Of a DNA stretch of 64,000 bases, positions 45,280 through 57,100 are shown in pieces; the first letter of the stretch is position 1; every line of letters starts with the position of its first letter. Under the pieces are notes generated by a model, which was given only the letters and a program-made list of their open reading frames with translations, made no database searches and had not been told where the DNA came from. Both the position numbers and the translations under genes were made by a program. Source of the stretch: Lasiosphaeris hirsuta (taxonomy: Eukaryota; Ascomycota; Sordariomycetes; Sordariales; Lasiosphaeriaceae); the NCBI GenBank assembly GCA_030549175.1, contig JAUKUA010000002.1, forward strand, positions 6,324,001 to 6,388,000. Direction: 5' to 3'.

Positions 45280-46746
45280 GTCCGGAGGACTCCTCCCAAG
45301 GCATGGACTACCAGACGTCGGTGCTCCTGAGTTGGAAGTCGATCAACTCGCTGCTTGGTCTGCGGTATTTTACCAGAGTTTGGATCTTGCAAGTCATACT
45401 AGCTCGCCGATTTGCTTTCCTGTGGGGCCACACCGAGATTCCACGGGAGCTGATGAGTGGGTTCCTCGCCTAAGCGACGAAGAATCCTTCACTTTACAAC
45501 TATCATGACGTGCTCCTGGAGTAGTGAAAGTTTCCAAACTCTTTGCCTACCATGGCGAAACGCCCGAGAAGCCACGCACCCTGGAAACGTGCATCCTCGA
45601 GGTCACGTTGCGAAGCTGCACGGTCGAGGTCGACCGAATCTACTCGGTCCTGGGTTTAGTTGACGATGGACCAAGAATCGTCCCGAACTACGAAACCCGC
45701 AGCCAAGGTCGTTCGCGACGCGGTCTTGGCTATATGTGGGCTGAGAAAGAGCCTTGATGCCCTTGGCGACGTTCATATCTGGGAAGAAGATACGCTGCGA
45801 CTAGGCGAGTGGCCAACGTGGATTCCGCGGTGGAATAGGACCAGCCCACCTGAAGTTGCGCTTTTACGGCCCCTTTGCGGTTTCAGCAACAATGAATTTC
45901 GCCCCTCCTAAACTTGTAGGCACGGGTTTTAAGTTGGAACTACATGGCATCTTTTTGAGTGGCAAATCCGTTGCCAGGGATGATAACGTCGTAGCTTCGC
46001 AGTCAAGGGACAAAGGCATCTCTGTGGCGGACGACATCTAACACATCTGGGGGGCCTGGACCGCTCTGACGAGAGGCACGGCAGCAATGCAACGGAACAC
46101 GCAGCTCATCTGAGACTTTACCTGGAGCCTCCTCTGCGGGGTAACGGACAACGGCACCTGGCATGGCAAGACCCGGTCTGAGAGTCAGGTATACCAAGAC
46201 TTTGCGGCATGGTAGACGGACCGTCTGCTCTGCCGTGTCATCGAGAGCATACCGGGCCCGATCGAATCTGTGTCACCCCGAACAGAGCTCGCGGGGATGG
46301 CAGCACTCAGATATCGCCGAGGCCGAGTCATCACTGTGCGACTGCCGCAACGAAGACAGCTGGAAATCCCGGCTCTTCCAGGTCCATGGAAACTCTTGCG
46401 AGTTTGAACAACCCTTAGCAGAGATGAAGCCAATTATTTCCGGCAAGATTACACCATCCTATGGCAAACCCACGGCCGAGGCGGTTGCCGACATGCTTGC
46501 TTGCTTCTACCCGACTCGAGGTATTCTAGGTTCCGACGGTGCTAGACAGACACGGGCATCTCCAGAATCTTTTTTATCCTTCAGGGTGGCTACATCGGAA
46601 TGGGGCCGCACATCATGAGATATACTGGTGTCGTCGCCATCCTGGCGGGGTCGTCGGTGCCGTATATTCTTCAGCCGACAGAGGGGGCCTACATGCTTCC
46701 CGGGAGGCTGTTATATCCACAGAATCATGTAAGGGGAGCTCTTGCA
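45280..46746 (+). pseudogene. HET-domain (heterokaryon incompatibility) gene, decayed
   Basis: Pieces of a HET protein appear in order on the plus strand in different frames. Near 45370 is the TRVWILQ segment of the HET domain. At ~45610-45670 is VEVDRIYSVLGLVDDG. Near 45700-45890 is VVRDAVLAICGLRKSLDALG, with GEWPTWIPRW. Near 46585-46746 is the C-terminal signature GYIGMGPHIM...VAILAGSSVPYIL, ending at a TGA. Stops and frame shifts separate them, and the N-terminal part is missing. HET proteins trigger incompatibility cell death on meeting a non-self partner. The segment lies between the direct repeats at 45164 and 47021. Confidence 0.85.
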
Positions 46747-47020
46747 TGACCTGGGTCCGGTGCAGGGATCGAACCTGTGGGGTCAGATAGCAAAATGGTT
46801 GGTGGAGAAATGCCTGTGCCAGACTCAGGTAACTACGCCGTTCTGACGTCAACCTGATGCCCTCAACCAATCTATAAGGGAGTGTGCTCTCTGTAAGATG
46901 CGGGGCCACACACAAGCAGATTACAATCAATCAGAGAATGCTTCTGAGCTATCGCGTATCCAAGGGGCCGTGTTTTAGACAGGTCCCATCTTGCAACAGA
47001 GGTCTTCAAAGGGCGAAACT

Positions 47021-47103
47021 GCTCATTTCTCAAAAAATGAGACCTATTTTTGCCATCTTTGTATATGGAACTAATTCTAGGCCCACTCGGCTAGAGTTGA
47101 AGC
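47021..47103. repeat. Direct repeat, right copy flanking the HET pseudogene
   Basis: Matches 45164-45243 (GCCATCTTTGTATATGGAAC and CGGCTAGAGTTGAAG shared). Confidence 0.8.
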
Positions 47104-47123
47104 ATTCAATATGCTGCGGCGCA

Positions 47124-47250
47124 GCCTGAGCAAATCCTGAGCAAATCCTGAGCCGAGCCTGAGCCGAGCCTGAGCCAGGGTGAGCAATGTCACGTGGGCG
47201 AGGCATGAAAAAGGAAATTTCGTGAGCCCAGATTCGTCTCACATAACAGG
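47124..47250. repeat. 11-bp CCTGAGC-type tandem array plus partial copy of the inverted-repeat arm
   Basis: CCTGAGCAAAT twice, then CCTGAGCCGAG twice (47124-~47180), followed near 47205-47250 by AAAAAGGAAATTTCGTGAGC and CCCAGATTCGTC. The latter corresponds to the arms of the element at 37093-38187. GAGCCGAGGGTGAG-like motifs also occur at 27399 and ~60330. Confidence 0.65.
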
Positions 47251-47269
47251 CAATTCTTTTGTGGCATGT

Positions 47270-48434
47270 TTCTTAAGAGAGCCAAATATGTCTGTGAGTT
47301 GGGGATTCTTCAATTCCTCAACGCTGCGATCAACATGTCTTCTGTGATGGGGAGTTCGGTGTGTTGGTCGCCATGCAGCTCTCACCCAGTGCTTTGATCG
47401 CGTTCGAGGCATCGACGGGGTTTTCCACGGCCGTCATTATAATCTTCTCCGTGACGACAGGTATTTTCTCAACGGCTATAGTGGTTCTGAGGCTGTCAGG
47501 ATCCGTCCCCCTGTTTCATGGGCCGCTGCAGCCATCATGAAGCCTTCGTCGACGTCAATATTGCTGAGGTTAGCGGGTAGTGGAAAGTGGCTTTGGTCGC
47601 GTGGGGGCGTCAAGCTTGAACGCTTTTGCGAGGATATCGTCCGTCAACAACTCGAATTCGCCCGTATGAGGATGAAGGCCAACACCGCCCCCAGTGCCAC
47701 CGGTTTCGACAAGGGCCACCAGTGACAGGGCCCCAACTGTTCCAGTTCCATTGGAATGCCATCATCACCCGCAAGAGCTTCGGAGCCACCGCCATTTTCT
47801 TCCTCTCCAAGGCTAAGGTGGTCCATTGCGGATCATGACGGGCAAGGCAAAGCGCGGCGTCATCGGCAAGCTTGGTTTCCCACATGCCGAGCACCTTCTG
47901 GATTTTTGAACCCTTGGGAAACTTACAAAAGTCGCTAGCTTGATGTCCGATCATCTTCTTGGTACTAACCAGCTGTCGGTTCTTGTGTGTCATCAAGGAT
48001 AGCCTGTGATCGAATAGTTGAGCCGCAGGTGACCACAGATCGTCAAGCACGTCACTGATGAAGTAGTCGGAGTTGAAATGCTCTCCCTAAGGCCCACTCT
48101 GTCCGAGATAGATCTCGAGATCAAGCCTCTCTGCCTCCTCGAAATGGCCTGCCGCCCAACAGGCCTCGGACAAGCAGACCATACAGTCCGAAACAAAGCG
48201 GTTATTGATCCCTAAGGTATCGATAGCCCGATTCAAAACACCCAAGAGTGCCGTTTTGAGCTCATCCCATCGATGCACCTGGCTGCCGCGGTTGATAATA
48301 TCCAGACCCCTAGCCACCGCCCACTTCAAGTGCTCTGATGGAAGCACCTTCATGACTGTTTTCCACACCTCCTCGTCTGCGTGATATTGGCGCCCCAAAA
48401 CATGTGATTTATGTTTTTCATACTCATGCAGCAC
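47270..48434 (-). pseudogene. Second STAND/NLR-type C-terminal remnant
   Basis: The minus strand from 48434 encodes WKTVMKVLPSEHLKWAVARG, then SEACWAAGHFEEAERLDLEI, a TPR-like helical region typical of fungal NB-ARC/TPR proteins, closing at a stop at 48087. Below it, frames are broken. Near 47560-47400 is DVDEGFMMAAAAHETGG and VVTEKIIMTAVENPVDASNA, the same repeat style as the pseudogene at 35426-36900. No ATPase domain remains. The two remnants may descend from one gene type. Confidence 0.5.
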
Positions 48435-49250
48435 GGAGCACAGGCTAAGGATGGAACGTTCTATTACGATTATTGAACAGATTTCTGAGGCTTGATGTAT
48501 ATAAAGGACTTACAGAGCATTCCTCCGATCATTTGAGGAAGGCCAGGCTTGTTGCTGAGCTTTAGTCTAAGCGCTGATCTGTGCAGACTCCAGAGAGCGC
48601 CCGCCAAGAGCCTGAGCGCAGGGAGGAAGCTAAAGGCCAGTCACAACCGCCAGACATCGGGTCGACGGATGCAGATACACCAACAGCCTACAACGGCCCT
48701 CCGCGGCTCGCACAGCACACACTCAGATTGCGTCAAGCTACTTTTGAAAGACAAAGACCCCCGCCGATGAGCTACCTGCTCCTTGCAAGCTCCTCACCAT
48801 CCTCGCAGGAAACCCTCAAGCAGACATCACGCAGTCGCCACCCGATGCTAGCCCCGCCCCTACTAAAACTAGCGGAGAGCGCCGGGCTAGTGCAGTGTAG
48901 CCGATGGCGTCGAATGTCTGCGGGCTCGCGAGATGCTGATGCGCTATGCCACCTCGGAGCAAAAGCTGGATGATATTTCTCGGGCCCTCGAGGCAGGCTG
49001 TGTCAAGGATTGGTCAGGGAGGGGGTGCTACGTCAAAAACGAGGTTATATGGAGTGCATTGGATCGGGTGTGCGAATATTCTCTTGTGCGTTGAAGGTCG
49101 TTGGCATTTGCGGTAATTATCAGCGGCGTGATATCATCACATGGATGTTTGTCAAAACGAGAAAAATACAATTCAGCAAGGGGACACGGCAGCGACTGAC
49201 GCTGCCCGCAGATAATGTTACTTCAACAGGGTCGGGCACAAAAACGGAAG
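48435..49250. other. Intergenic with possible small gene fragment
   Basis: A short plus-strand frame around 48920-49085 reads LMRYATSEQKLDDISRALEA, then WSGRGCYVKNEVIWSALDRV. It looks like a protein fragment but I cannot name it. Nothing else is supported. Confidence 0.35.
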
Positions 49251-51125
49251 TCACTCCTCGTATGTGACACTGGTGCTCCCGTACTCCTTCCCGCGATACA
49301 ACAGCCGCCACTTGATCTCATCCGACTTGAACGTGGCCTCGAGCTTGAACTCCAGCTCATAGTACTCCTTGCCCGTGGCCACGCTCCTCGACTTGGGGAA
49401 GCTCGACAGCGGGATATCGCTAAAATCGGCGCGCACTCTGCAAATGACCTGGGCAGCGGGGTCTGCGAAGCGCTTCGGAGGCACGTCCTCGCTGCACCCC
49501 ACCAGCACGCCCGCCACCTCTCGCTCTTCGTGCGGCTCAAACATCCTGCTGACTTCGATGCCGATGGTCTTGGGGTGCGCCTCCGACAACCGATCGCCTC
49601 TCTCGCACAGCCACGTCATTTGGCCGCGCGCGAGCTTGCGACCGGTGATCTCGCTAATAATCATGTCGTCAGGGTGATGCACACTTGGGCGGAAGGGCTC
49701 CGCGGCCGCCGTGCCGTAGTGCTTGCGCGCCAACCGCACCGCAATCAGATCGTTGGCGCCCCCCTCGAGACCGCGGCAGACGGCGCCGCGCGCAACGGCG
49801 GACCACGGGAACTGCGGCTGGCGGGTGCCGATGCCGCGCTGTGAACAGTACTCCTGCACCTTGCGGTAGAGATACGGGTTGCGTCCGAAGCCGCCGACAA
49901 CGAACACCATACTTGGCTTCCCCAGCCCCGCCTTCATCACCGAGTCGACCTGCCCGTCAATAAGCTCGAGTGTGCGGTTGACACACGGGTCAAACATCTG
50001 CTGCATCTGCGCCTTCTTAAACGTCAACACCCGGTCCTCGATGTTCAGGTCGTCGTCATCGTCGATACCACACTCGGCGGGGATGCCGATCTCAGTGTCG
50101 TCTTCCTCCCCGGAGAAATTGCACTTCGCCGTCTCAAACGCGTTCATCATCTGGCTGCCGTGCCGCGTCTTAGCCGCCGGGATCTTCTTATACGCCTCCT
50201 CGCCAATCCACTGCTCCAGCCAGCTGAGGAACTCCTTGTCAACATATGTGGCGCCGCACTTGTCGCCGCTGCCGATGGCCGCCTCCTCGATGCGGAACAC
50301 GGGCTGCACTTGCGTGATCTTGTACGAGATCAGATCCACCGTGCCGCCGCCGGCATCGCACAGTACGAAGACGTCGCCCACGCGGATCTCGGATTTGTTA
50401 TACCCCTCCAGCATGCCCTTGAGCGTGTAGATGGCGGCAGCCTCAGGCTCCGTGACCATGCTGGTTTTTGCCGCGTCGAACTTGGCGCGCTGCACTGCCT
50501 TGAGTGTCAGGTCCTTGGCACGTTCTGACCACACAGCGGGCACCGTCACCACGAGCTCCTTGCGCATCGACGCAAACATTTCGGCGCCGTAGGTGCGCTC
50601 CATCTCGACCCATGTCCACTCGCGAACCTTGGTCAGGTAGTCGGCGACCATATCGACGGGGTCTTTGCCGGGGTACTCAGGGGGCCCGTCGGGTTTGTCG
50701 AGGAGATCGTCGACGGAGACATCGAGATCCGTCATGCGGGATGTGAGGAAGGCGAGGAGCAGGCGGAACTGCTCGGAACCTTTCATCTTTTCGTCGAGGC
50801 GGAGCTTCATGCAGGCGTGGACGGCAGCCTTGGTGTTGTGCTTGATTTGGTTGCCCCACAGGATTTGGGCGTTCGGTGGAGGGGAGTAGGCGATGCGGCT
50901 GGGAACTTTTCTGTGAGGTGTTAGCACCCACTTCTTCTAGGCAACTCCTTCTAGGGAATGGGATCTGTGGGGATGGACGAACTCGTTGGTCGCATTGGAA
51001 ATTCCCGGCCAGCCGGTGATCAGCTTGACGCCGGCGGTTCCCTCACGGGCACCATTGTTGTCGCAGTGAGCAACGCCTGAGTAGGTCGTTCCGAAGTCGA
51101 GCCCGATGACCACACGGGCTGCCAT
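49251..51125 (-). CDS. HSPA12-like Hsp70-family ATPase
   Basis: Two exons, 51125-50983 and 50910-49251, with a 72-bp intron (donor GTTCGT, phase 2, completing Glu48), give 600 residues. The phosphate-1 loop is GLDFGTTYSGVAHCD near the N-terminus, phosphate-2 is DAGGGTVDL (233-241), and the adenosine loop is VVGGFGRNPYL (~385-395). Length, Pro-Ser-containing N-terminal motif (KVPSRIAYSP) and lack of a canonical Hsp70 substrate domain fit the atypical HSPA12 group, which is strongly expanded in fungi. An acidic insert (DDDDDLN) lies near residue 330. Substrates of fungal members are largely unknown. It is divergent from the gene at 51669, with 543 bp between. Confidence 0.92.
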
Positions 51126-51668
51126 GGTTGCAGTAGAGCAATGACAATATGATGGTAGGGCTTGGTGACAGAAAGAGATGTGGAAGAGAAGCTCAAAGAC
51201 TAACTGGCAAGACGTCAAGCGGGACAGGAGTGGGAGTGGGCAACTGGGGGTTCAAGAAAAGGGGAGCGGAACTGACCAAAGACAAGGCTGTGACTGCTAC
51301 TGCCTCGCGATTATCGGGACTGGGTGGCGTCTCATAAACCCAGGAGTCTCTGTGACGCCCCTTTCCCGAAGCGCTGGGACTATTGTTGGGGCGTTCTTCA
51401 TGACCTGATGCGGCTGAGAGAGTTATCCCCGAAGGACTGAGAACAGCTTCTGGACATGATTCGCAGAGCCTCATCACCCTGGTACCGTCTGGATTGGGGT
51501 ATCTACCTCTTCGACTTGACGCACCCAACAAGCGTCCCGGGCAGCACCTCATCAGGGACTTGGCCGCAACACCAAAATCTTCACCTTCAACCTGACGATA
51601 TTCTGCACCTGCATCTACCAAGGCTACTACGCTAGTTTCTTCTTGCCCCATTCTCACTTTCACTCACC
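51126..51668. promoter_or_regulatory. Divergent intergenic region between HSPA12-like gene and its neighbour
   Basis: 543 bp between two divergent starts. No specific motif could be assigned. Confidence 0.45.
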
Positions 51669-53134
51669 ATGGAATCTGACGCCAGCTCCCCCCATGGGCG
51701 TTCTCGCCGAGCTCAAACTCAGCAGGACGTCTCCGACCCATCGCCCAAAAGCCAACGACCGCGCCCACAGTCCATGTATGGCTCCGCTGAGGGGGGCCAA
51801 GATCTCCGCTCCGCAGCAAGCCAAGTCTCTGCCCGAGAGCAACACCCTGCCCGCAGTGCCAGCACCCGTCACGGCAGCAGCAACAGTAGCAGCCGTTTGC
51901 ACCAACTTACCCACCGCGATCGGGGCCGCGAGACCTCCACCACTCCCCACGGCAGTGCCCCAAATGAATTCCAAGACTTCCTCCGCCAATTCAGCGCCAT
52001 CGACCTCCCCCACGCCTCTCAGCTTTGGGCGTCTGACAAGCAACGCATCTCTACCCTCGAATCCGACCTGCACGCTCTCCGCAATGACTGGGCATCTGCC
52101 GCGATTTCGTTTCTATCTCACTTTCGCGTCCGCGACTTCGCCGAGGCTTCGGAGCAGTGGGCCGCCGAACGCAAGAATCTTGCAGACGCCGAAGGCAAAT
52201 TCCACCGGCTGCAGAACGAAGTTCTCACGACGGTGGATCGGTTCCAGCCGACATACGATGAGACGATCTGCGAGAGGTTCGGCATGCTGCAGGCGGCGAT
52301 TGGGGTGTTTGTGAATCAGAATTTGATGAAGGCGGTGAAATTGGATAGGTGGGAGAAGTGGGATCAGAGTGCTCTGTGGGAGGGGGCGGTCAATACAGAT
52401 AGGGTTGGAAAGGAGGGGTTGCAAAAGAGGGAGGAGAAGTTGCTGGTGAGACAGGCGGTGTGGAAGTTTTTGGCGGAGGCGTTGTTCGAGAGGGGGCAGC
52501 CCTTTGCGTCGTTTGGGGGGGCCGCGGGGGAACTGGCGGGGCGGTGGGTGTTTGATGGGCTGTGGCCTGATCATGGTAGGTTTTCACATTGAGAGAAGGA
52601 GACTGGAGGGAAGGGAGGTGCTAATGCGGTGCAGAGCTCAACGAAGACGCAGCAAAGTGGCGGTCCCTCACGGTCAAGCAGCTGTCTTCGCGCGCGGACG
52701 ACGAGCAAGGAAGATCTCAATTGCACAAGGGTCTGGCGGATGCCTTCGTGGTGCACGTCTTGGAGAACATGACGAGCATGTCGCCCGAGGAGATTGAGAC
52801 CAGCTCGGCACCGGCCAAACTCGCAACCTCGGACAAGCTAGATGATGTCCTCAAACAGGCTGTTGCCCTGTCTCGCATTCTCATGGGCGAGCGGGCGTCG
52901 TTTGCGCTGCGGCCCCCCTCGCTGGAGAAGATGAAGTTTGAGAGGGAGAAGATGGATGGGAGCACGACGATTGTGGGGTCCGAGGTGAACTTGGTGTTCA
53001 ATGAGGAAGATGATGATAAGGCGGGGGTGGTCAAGCTGTTTGCGAGCCCGATGTTGGTTAAATTTGGGAATGCGGGGGGGCAGGATCTTCATCAAGAGAT
53101 GGTGTTGCTGAGAGCGTTTGTTATTTTGGCGTAG
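51669..53134 (+). CDS. Conserved-looking helical protein of unknown function
   Basis: Two exons, 51669-52575 and 52635-53134, with a 59-bp intron (phase 1), give 468 residues. Residues 1-~105 are disordered and rich in Ser, Arg and Gln. The rest is charged and probably alpha-helical or coiled coil (RNDWASAAISFLSHFRVRDF; AEGKFHRLQNEVLTTVDRFQ), with aromatic stretches such as LDRWEKWDQSALWEGAVN. It ends HQEMVLLRAFVILA. No catalytic motif is seen. I have the impression of a Pezizomycotina-specific family but cannot name it. Position next to an HSPA12-like ATPase raises a possible functional link, which is inference only. Confidence 0.75.
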
Positions 53135-54119
53135 TGTTTGCTGCTGGTATGTCATTTTTGGGGAGTTTTGGCTGCAAATTATACGGAGTCTGGCGTCACA
53201 ACAGGAACTGTTCAGAGGCATCTGAACCACGGTTACAACCTTCTCAGCCTTGACATGCCCATGCAGCCTTTCGAGTCCGGTCGCGAATAACCTGGTCACG
53301 ATAGTACAGAGATCAAGGTCATGAGAATTTTCGGAAGCAGCCGCCTCGCCTTCGCACGAATTTTCAGGTTCAGCATGTTCCGAATCTTTCACAAGTCGCG
53401 AGCTTCACAGTTTGGCAGCTGATGGTGGACAAGACAAAGTCCGACAAGGCTCTGAGGCTGAAGAGGCCAAGACACAACCTCTGGTCCCTGCATGTGGCGA
53501 TAGTGCAGCGGCAATCTCCAGCACTCGCCCGGACCTTTTCCCTCCCAAAATGGAAGCAGAGTCTCAATCATTGTCCCCGGATTAGGGGACTCGACGAAGG
53601 TCCGGACCACTTAGAGGCCCGAAAGAGATGTGGCGTCCACCCACTGTGCGAATACTAACAGATATGGCGCCAAAGGGGACCAAAAGAGGAGGGCATATCA
53701 TGGGGCAATTGGGATGATTTGGGCCACAATCGATATGGCGGAAATTTCTGCGCTCAGCGAGACACTCAGCGAGACACTCAGCGAAACGCCACTATTGTCC
53801 ACATTGTGGTGGAAAGGGGCGACGGGGTTTCGTGTCGTGGGGGCCCGGGTCGCCGAACGACCAGATCAGATTCTGCTCCTATGTTCAGCCTCAGCGAAGC
53901 CGGCGCGATTCTTCAGGGGAGAAGGCTCAAGCTTAATTCTATTTGGCGCATGAGGAATCTGGCGCGCCTTCCAAGCTCTGTCGGTCACTGACTTTTCCCA
54001 GTCTCGAATTCTCCCTCTTCTGTGCAACAACATCGCCGTCGCCAACGTCGCTGCCCAACACGAAACCCAACCTCGGGTGTGCTGTGCTCTGGCACGGTGA
54101 GCACATCTTAAAACTCACC
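53135..54119. other. Intergenic with a short CAGCGAGACACT repeat
   Basis: A ~12-bp CAGCGAGACACT motif repeats near 53754-53780. The frame of the next gene is open upstream to 53943, but that stretch is probably 5' UTR. No gene is supported. Confidence 0.45.
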
Positions 54120-57100
54120 ATGGCGTTGCTCTCTCCGACTCTCACTTCGACAATCCCCCTCCTCACCATCACCTCCGCCGCTCCCCTCCCCACCGCCTGG
54201 TCTCCGCCCCCCTCCTGCGCAACGCCCACCCTCCGCAGCTGGGTCGGCGACTGCACCTCCAACATCTGCTTCGTCCAGACGAGCATCTCCTCCCTCGGTC
54301 CCCTCCTCTGGGCCAACTGGCCGTACCAGGTCTCCCTCGGCACGTGGACGTCCACCGAGTGTTTCCCGCCGGGGTGGAACGACTTGCAGATCTTTGCGTT
54401 CCATCCTGCAACGGGGTGTCCTTCTGGGTATTTCACGGCCACTACTGGCGTGTATAGTTATGCGTCTGGGTATAATGTCGCGACGTGCTGTCCAGGGGGA
54501 TATACATTGTCGGCCCTGGCGAGCGGGACGGCGATTGTGGGGGGCGTGTGCGAAAGTACTCACAGGGTCACGTTTGGGGAGACGTACCTTGATGTTGCGT
54601 ACGGGATGAACACGGAGAGTGTTAGGAAGGTTATGGGGACGGGGACTGGAACTGAGACTGGCGCGGGGGGAGGGCAAGGGCAGACAGTGACGACTACGTG
54701 GTTGTGGAGCACAGAGAGTCTCATACGTACCGCCACGGCGAGTGTGGTTACGACGGTGGTGGTGTGGCATCCGCAGGTGAGGGTACTCATGGAAGCGGCG
54801 CCGGCAGCGTCGGGGTTTACGCTGTGGGGACTCAACTCAACCTTTACGATTGTGGCGCTGGTGGGGATTGGGGTGGGCGGGTTGGTGCTGATGTGTTGTT
54901 GTTGTTGTTACTGCTGTTTCCATGAGTCGAAGCCCCGTCCGAGGCCGGTGCCGGTGCCTCCGGTGACCTCCACGACACCGAGGTGGAGATACGGTCCGGC
55001 TCCGACACCCCTTCGGAAATACCCTCCTCCCCACGTGGTAAACTGCGAACATGGAAGGTCGTCAAGCTGTTCTGCCAAAAGCCTCTCTTCTGACTCAACC
55101 TGCTGCGCCTGCAGGGACCGAAAACTACCTCCGATGACGATCGCCGCCCGGACAGTCACCTACTGCGTCCCCTGCAAAACATTCTGGGCGGCATGCACTC
55201 CGGGTGATGTCCCTGACAAATGGAAATCCGGCGGCGACGACGACGCTCTCACAGCCGAATTTGTCGCACGGCTCATGGAGCAGCGCAAATGCTCCCACGG
55301 TATCGTCGCCGTCGGGTGCTCTCGGAATCCGGCCGGGTCGAAGAAGTGTTGTGCCTGCACGGATACTCGGCGCGGGTTGCTGAGCAAGGAAGACCGCGTG
55401 AGGACGTACTGTCGGCCGTGTGCGAGTTACTATAGGGAGAAGCCAGCCGAGGAATGTCCGTCCGAATGGCGTCTCGCCGACATACAATGCTCGCACTCGC
55501 GGTCGAAGGCGTGCGAGCAGTCCACCAAGTTCGAAACGGCATGCTGCGTCTGCAAGGACACGCGAACGGGCATGATGCCAAGGCAAGACCGCACTGCCAT
55601 GTACTGCAGAGTCTGCGCATCGCACTGGAATTCCGTTCCGGCCTCTTCGCTTCCGGCATCCTGGGGAATCCGATGCGAGCATAGCGAGGCTTTGTATCAG
55701 CAGTGCAAGACACATGCGTCGCAAGGGAAGTGCTGCGCGTGCGTAGACACCTCCCCCGAGTCCTCGTTCCCGGGCAAAGCCGCCCGCCTCCAGGCCCGAT
55801 ACTGCTTCTCATGCAGCGCCCACTGGTCGGCGACACCGGATGAGTCCTGTCCTCGAAAATGGGGTCTCAAGTGTCCCCACGGCAGAGCCCTCGCACGGAA
55901 CCGTCTCGCTCTTCCGGCCGTGGCTGTTGGACGCCAGAGCGTGCCCGCCGCGACAGCATCATCCTGCTGTTGCGCCTGCAGGGACACCACACCCGCCGGC
56001 ACCCGCATCCCAAAGGTTCAGCGCATAAAAGACTACTGCTTCGCCTGCAAGTACCACTGGGCCAGCATCCCCGACTCGGCCTGTCCGGAGGAGTGGATGC
56101 TGGGATGTCGACACGGGGGCATGGCCGCACGATGCCTCTCCTCTTCGACTTCACCTAGAACGAGTGTCAACAGAAACAGCATAGGCTCCGGAACCCGCTG
56201 CTGCGCATGCCAGGATACCCGCCTCAAGAACATGCCCAAGCAAACACGCACCAAGACCTACTGCACCCCGTGCAAGACAACATGGAACGCCTGGCTAGAC
56301 GCGCAGTGTCCCCTCGAATGGGGCCTTCTCAACCCTCGAAATGATTGTGCGCACTCTATGGCGCTAGAGTGCACTACCTCCAACGCTGGAGACGCCTCCT
56401 GCTGCGCTTGCAGGGATGGGCGGAAATTTATTTCCGTCCAGGAGAGGTTTAGGACAGGATACTGTGTGCCGTGCCGGCAGAGGTGGGAAAAAGGCAACAA
56501 ACTACCGCCGTCTTGGCTGGTGACGATGAAGGACCTGCCGGTCAGGAAGACAGTGGGTGATCGCTGCGTACGACCGGTGGCGGTGTACCCCTCTGAGAGC
56601 ATCCGGGGTACCCACCGCGGGATGTTCGATCAAGGTCCGAGATACGGCGAGCCGAGGTTTGGCGGTGCCCAGGATGAGGGTATCCCTGAAGATAACAACA
56701 ATTCGAACGACACAACAACAACGTCGCCTGACCCTAGCAACGGCCCACGGGTGGCCGGGATTTCAAAGTGGATAACAAAGCCCACGCCAACCACGAAGAT
56801 GGACTGGCTGCCTCCTGATGATCAGTCAATCAACGTCGAGCTCCCTGCGCCTCGTCCAGATACCGTCTCGTATGAGGGTTATAAAGAGAAGGGGCCAACG
56901 AGGAACCCGTACGGGCCGAGGTTTTCAGTTCCCGTTATTGCTCCTCCCTCCATGGCCTCTACACTGATGTCGCCAGTGTCTTTAGGAAATGCGGCGGCAG
57001 GGATGAATAGGTCATCGACGACTGTGGTGGGATCGACGGAAACTGCAAGTACCAGGGCGTCGACTCGCCTGAGCGAAACCGAGAAGCGAAGGAGAGAAGA

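Noticed and set aside
46755..46870. Possible tRNA on the minus strand (AGGTTCGATCCCTGCACC resembles a T-arm)
   Set aside because: No matching 7-bp acceptor stem or plausible anticodon arm could be built around it; only the T-arm-like word is present.
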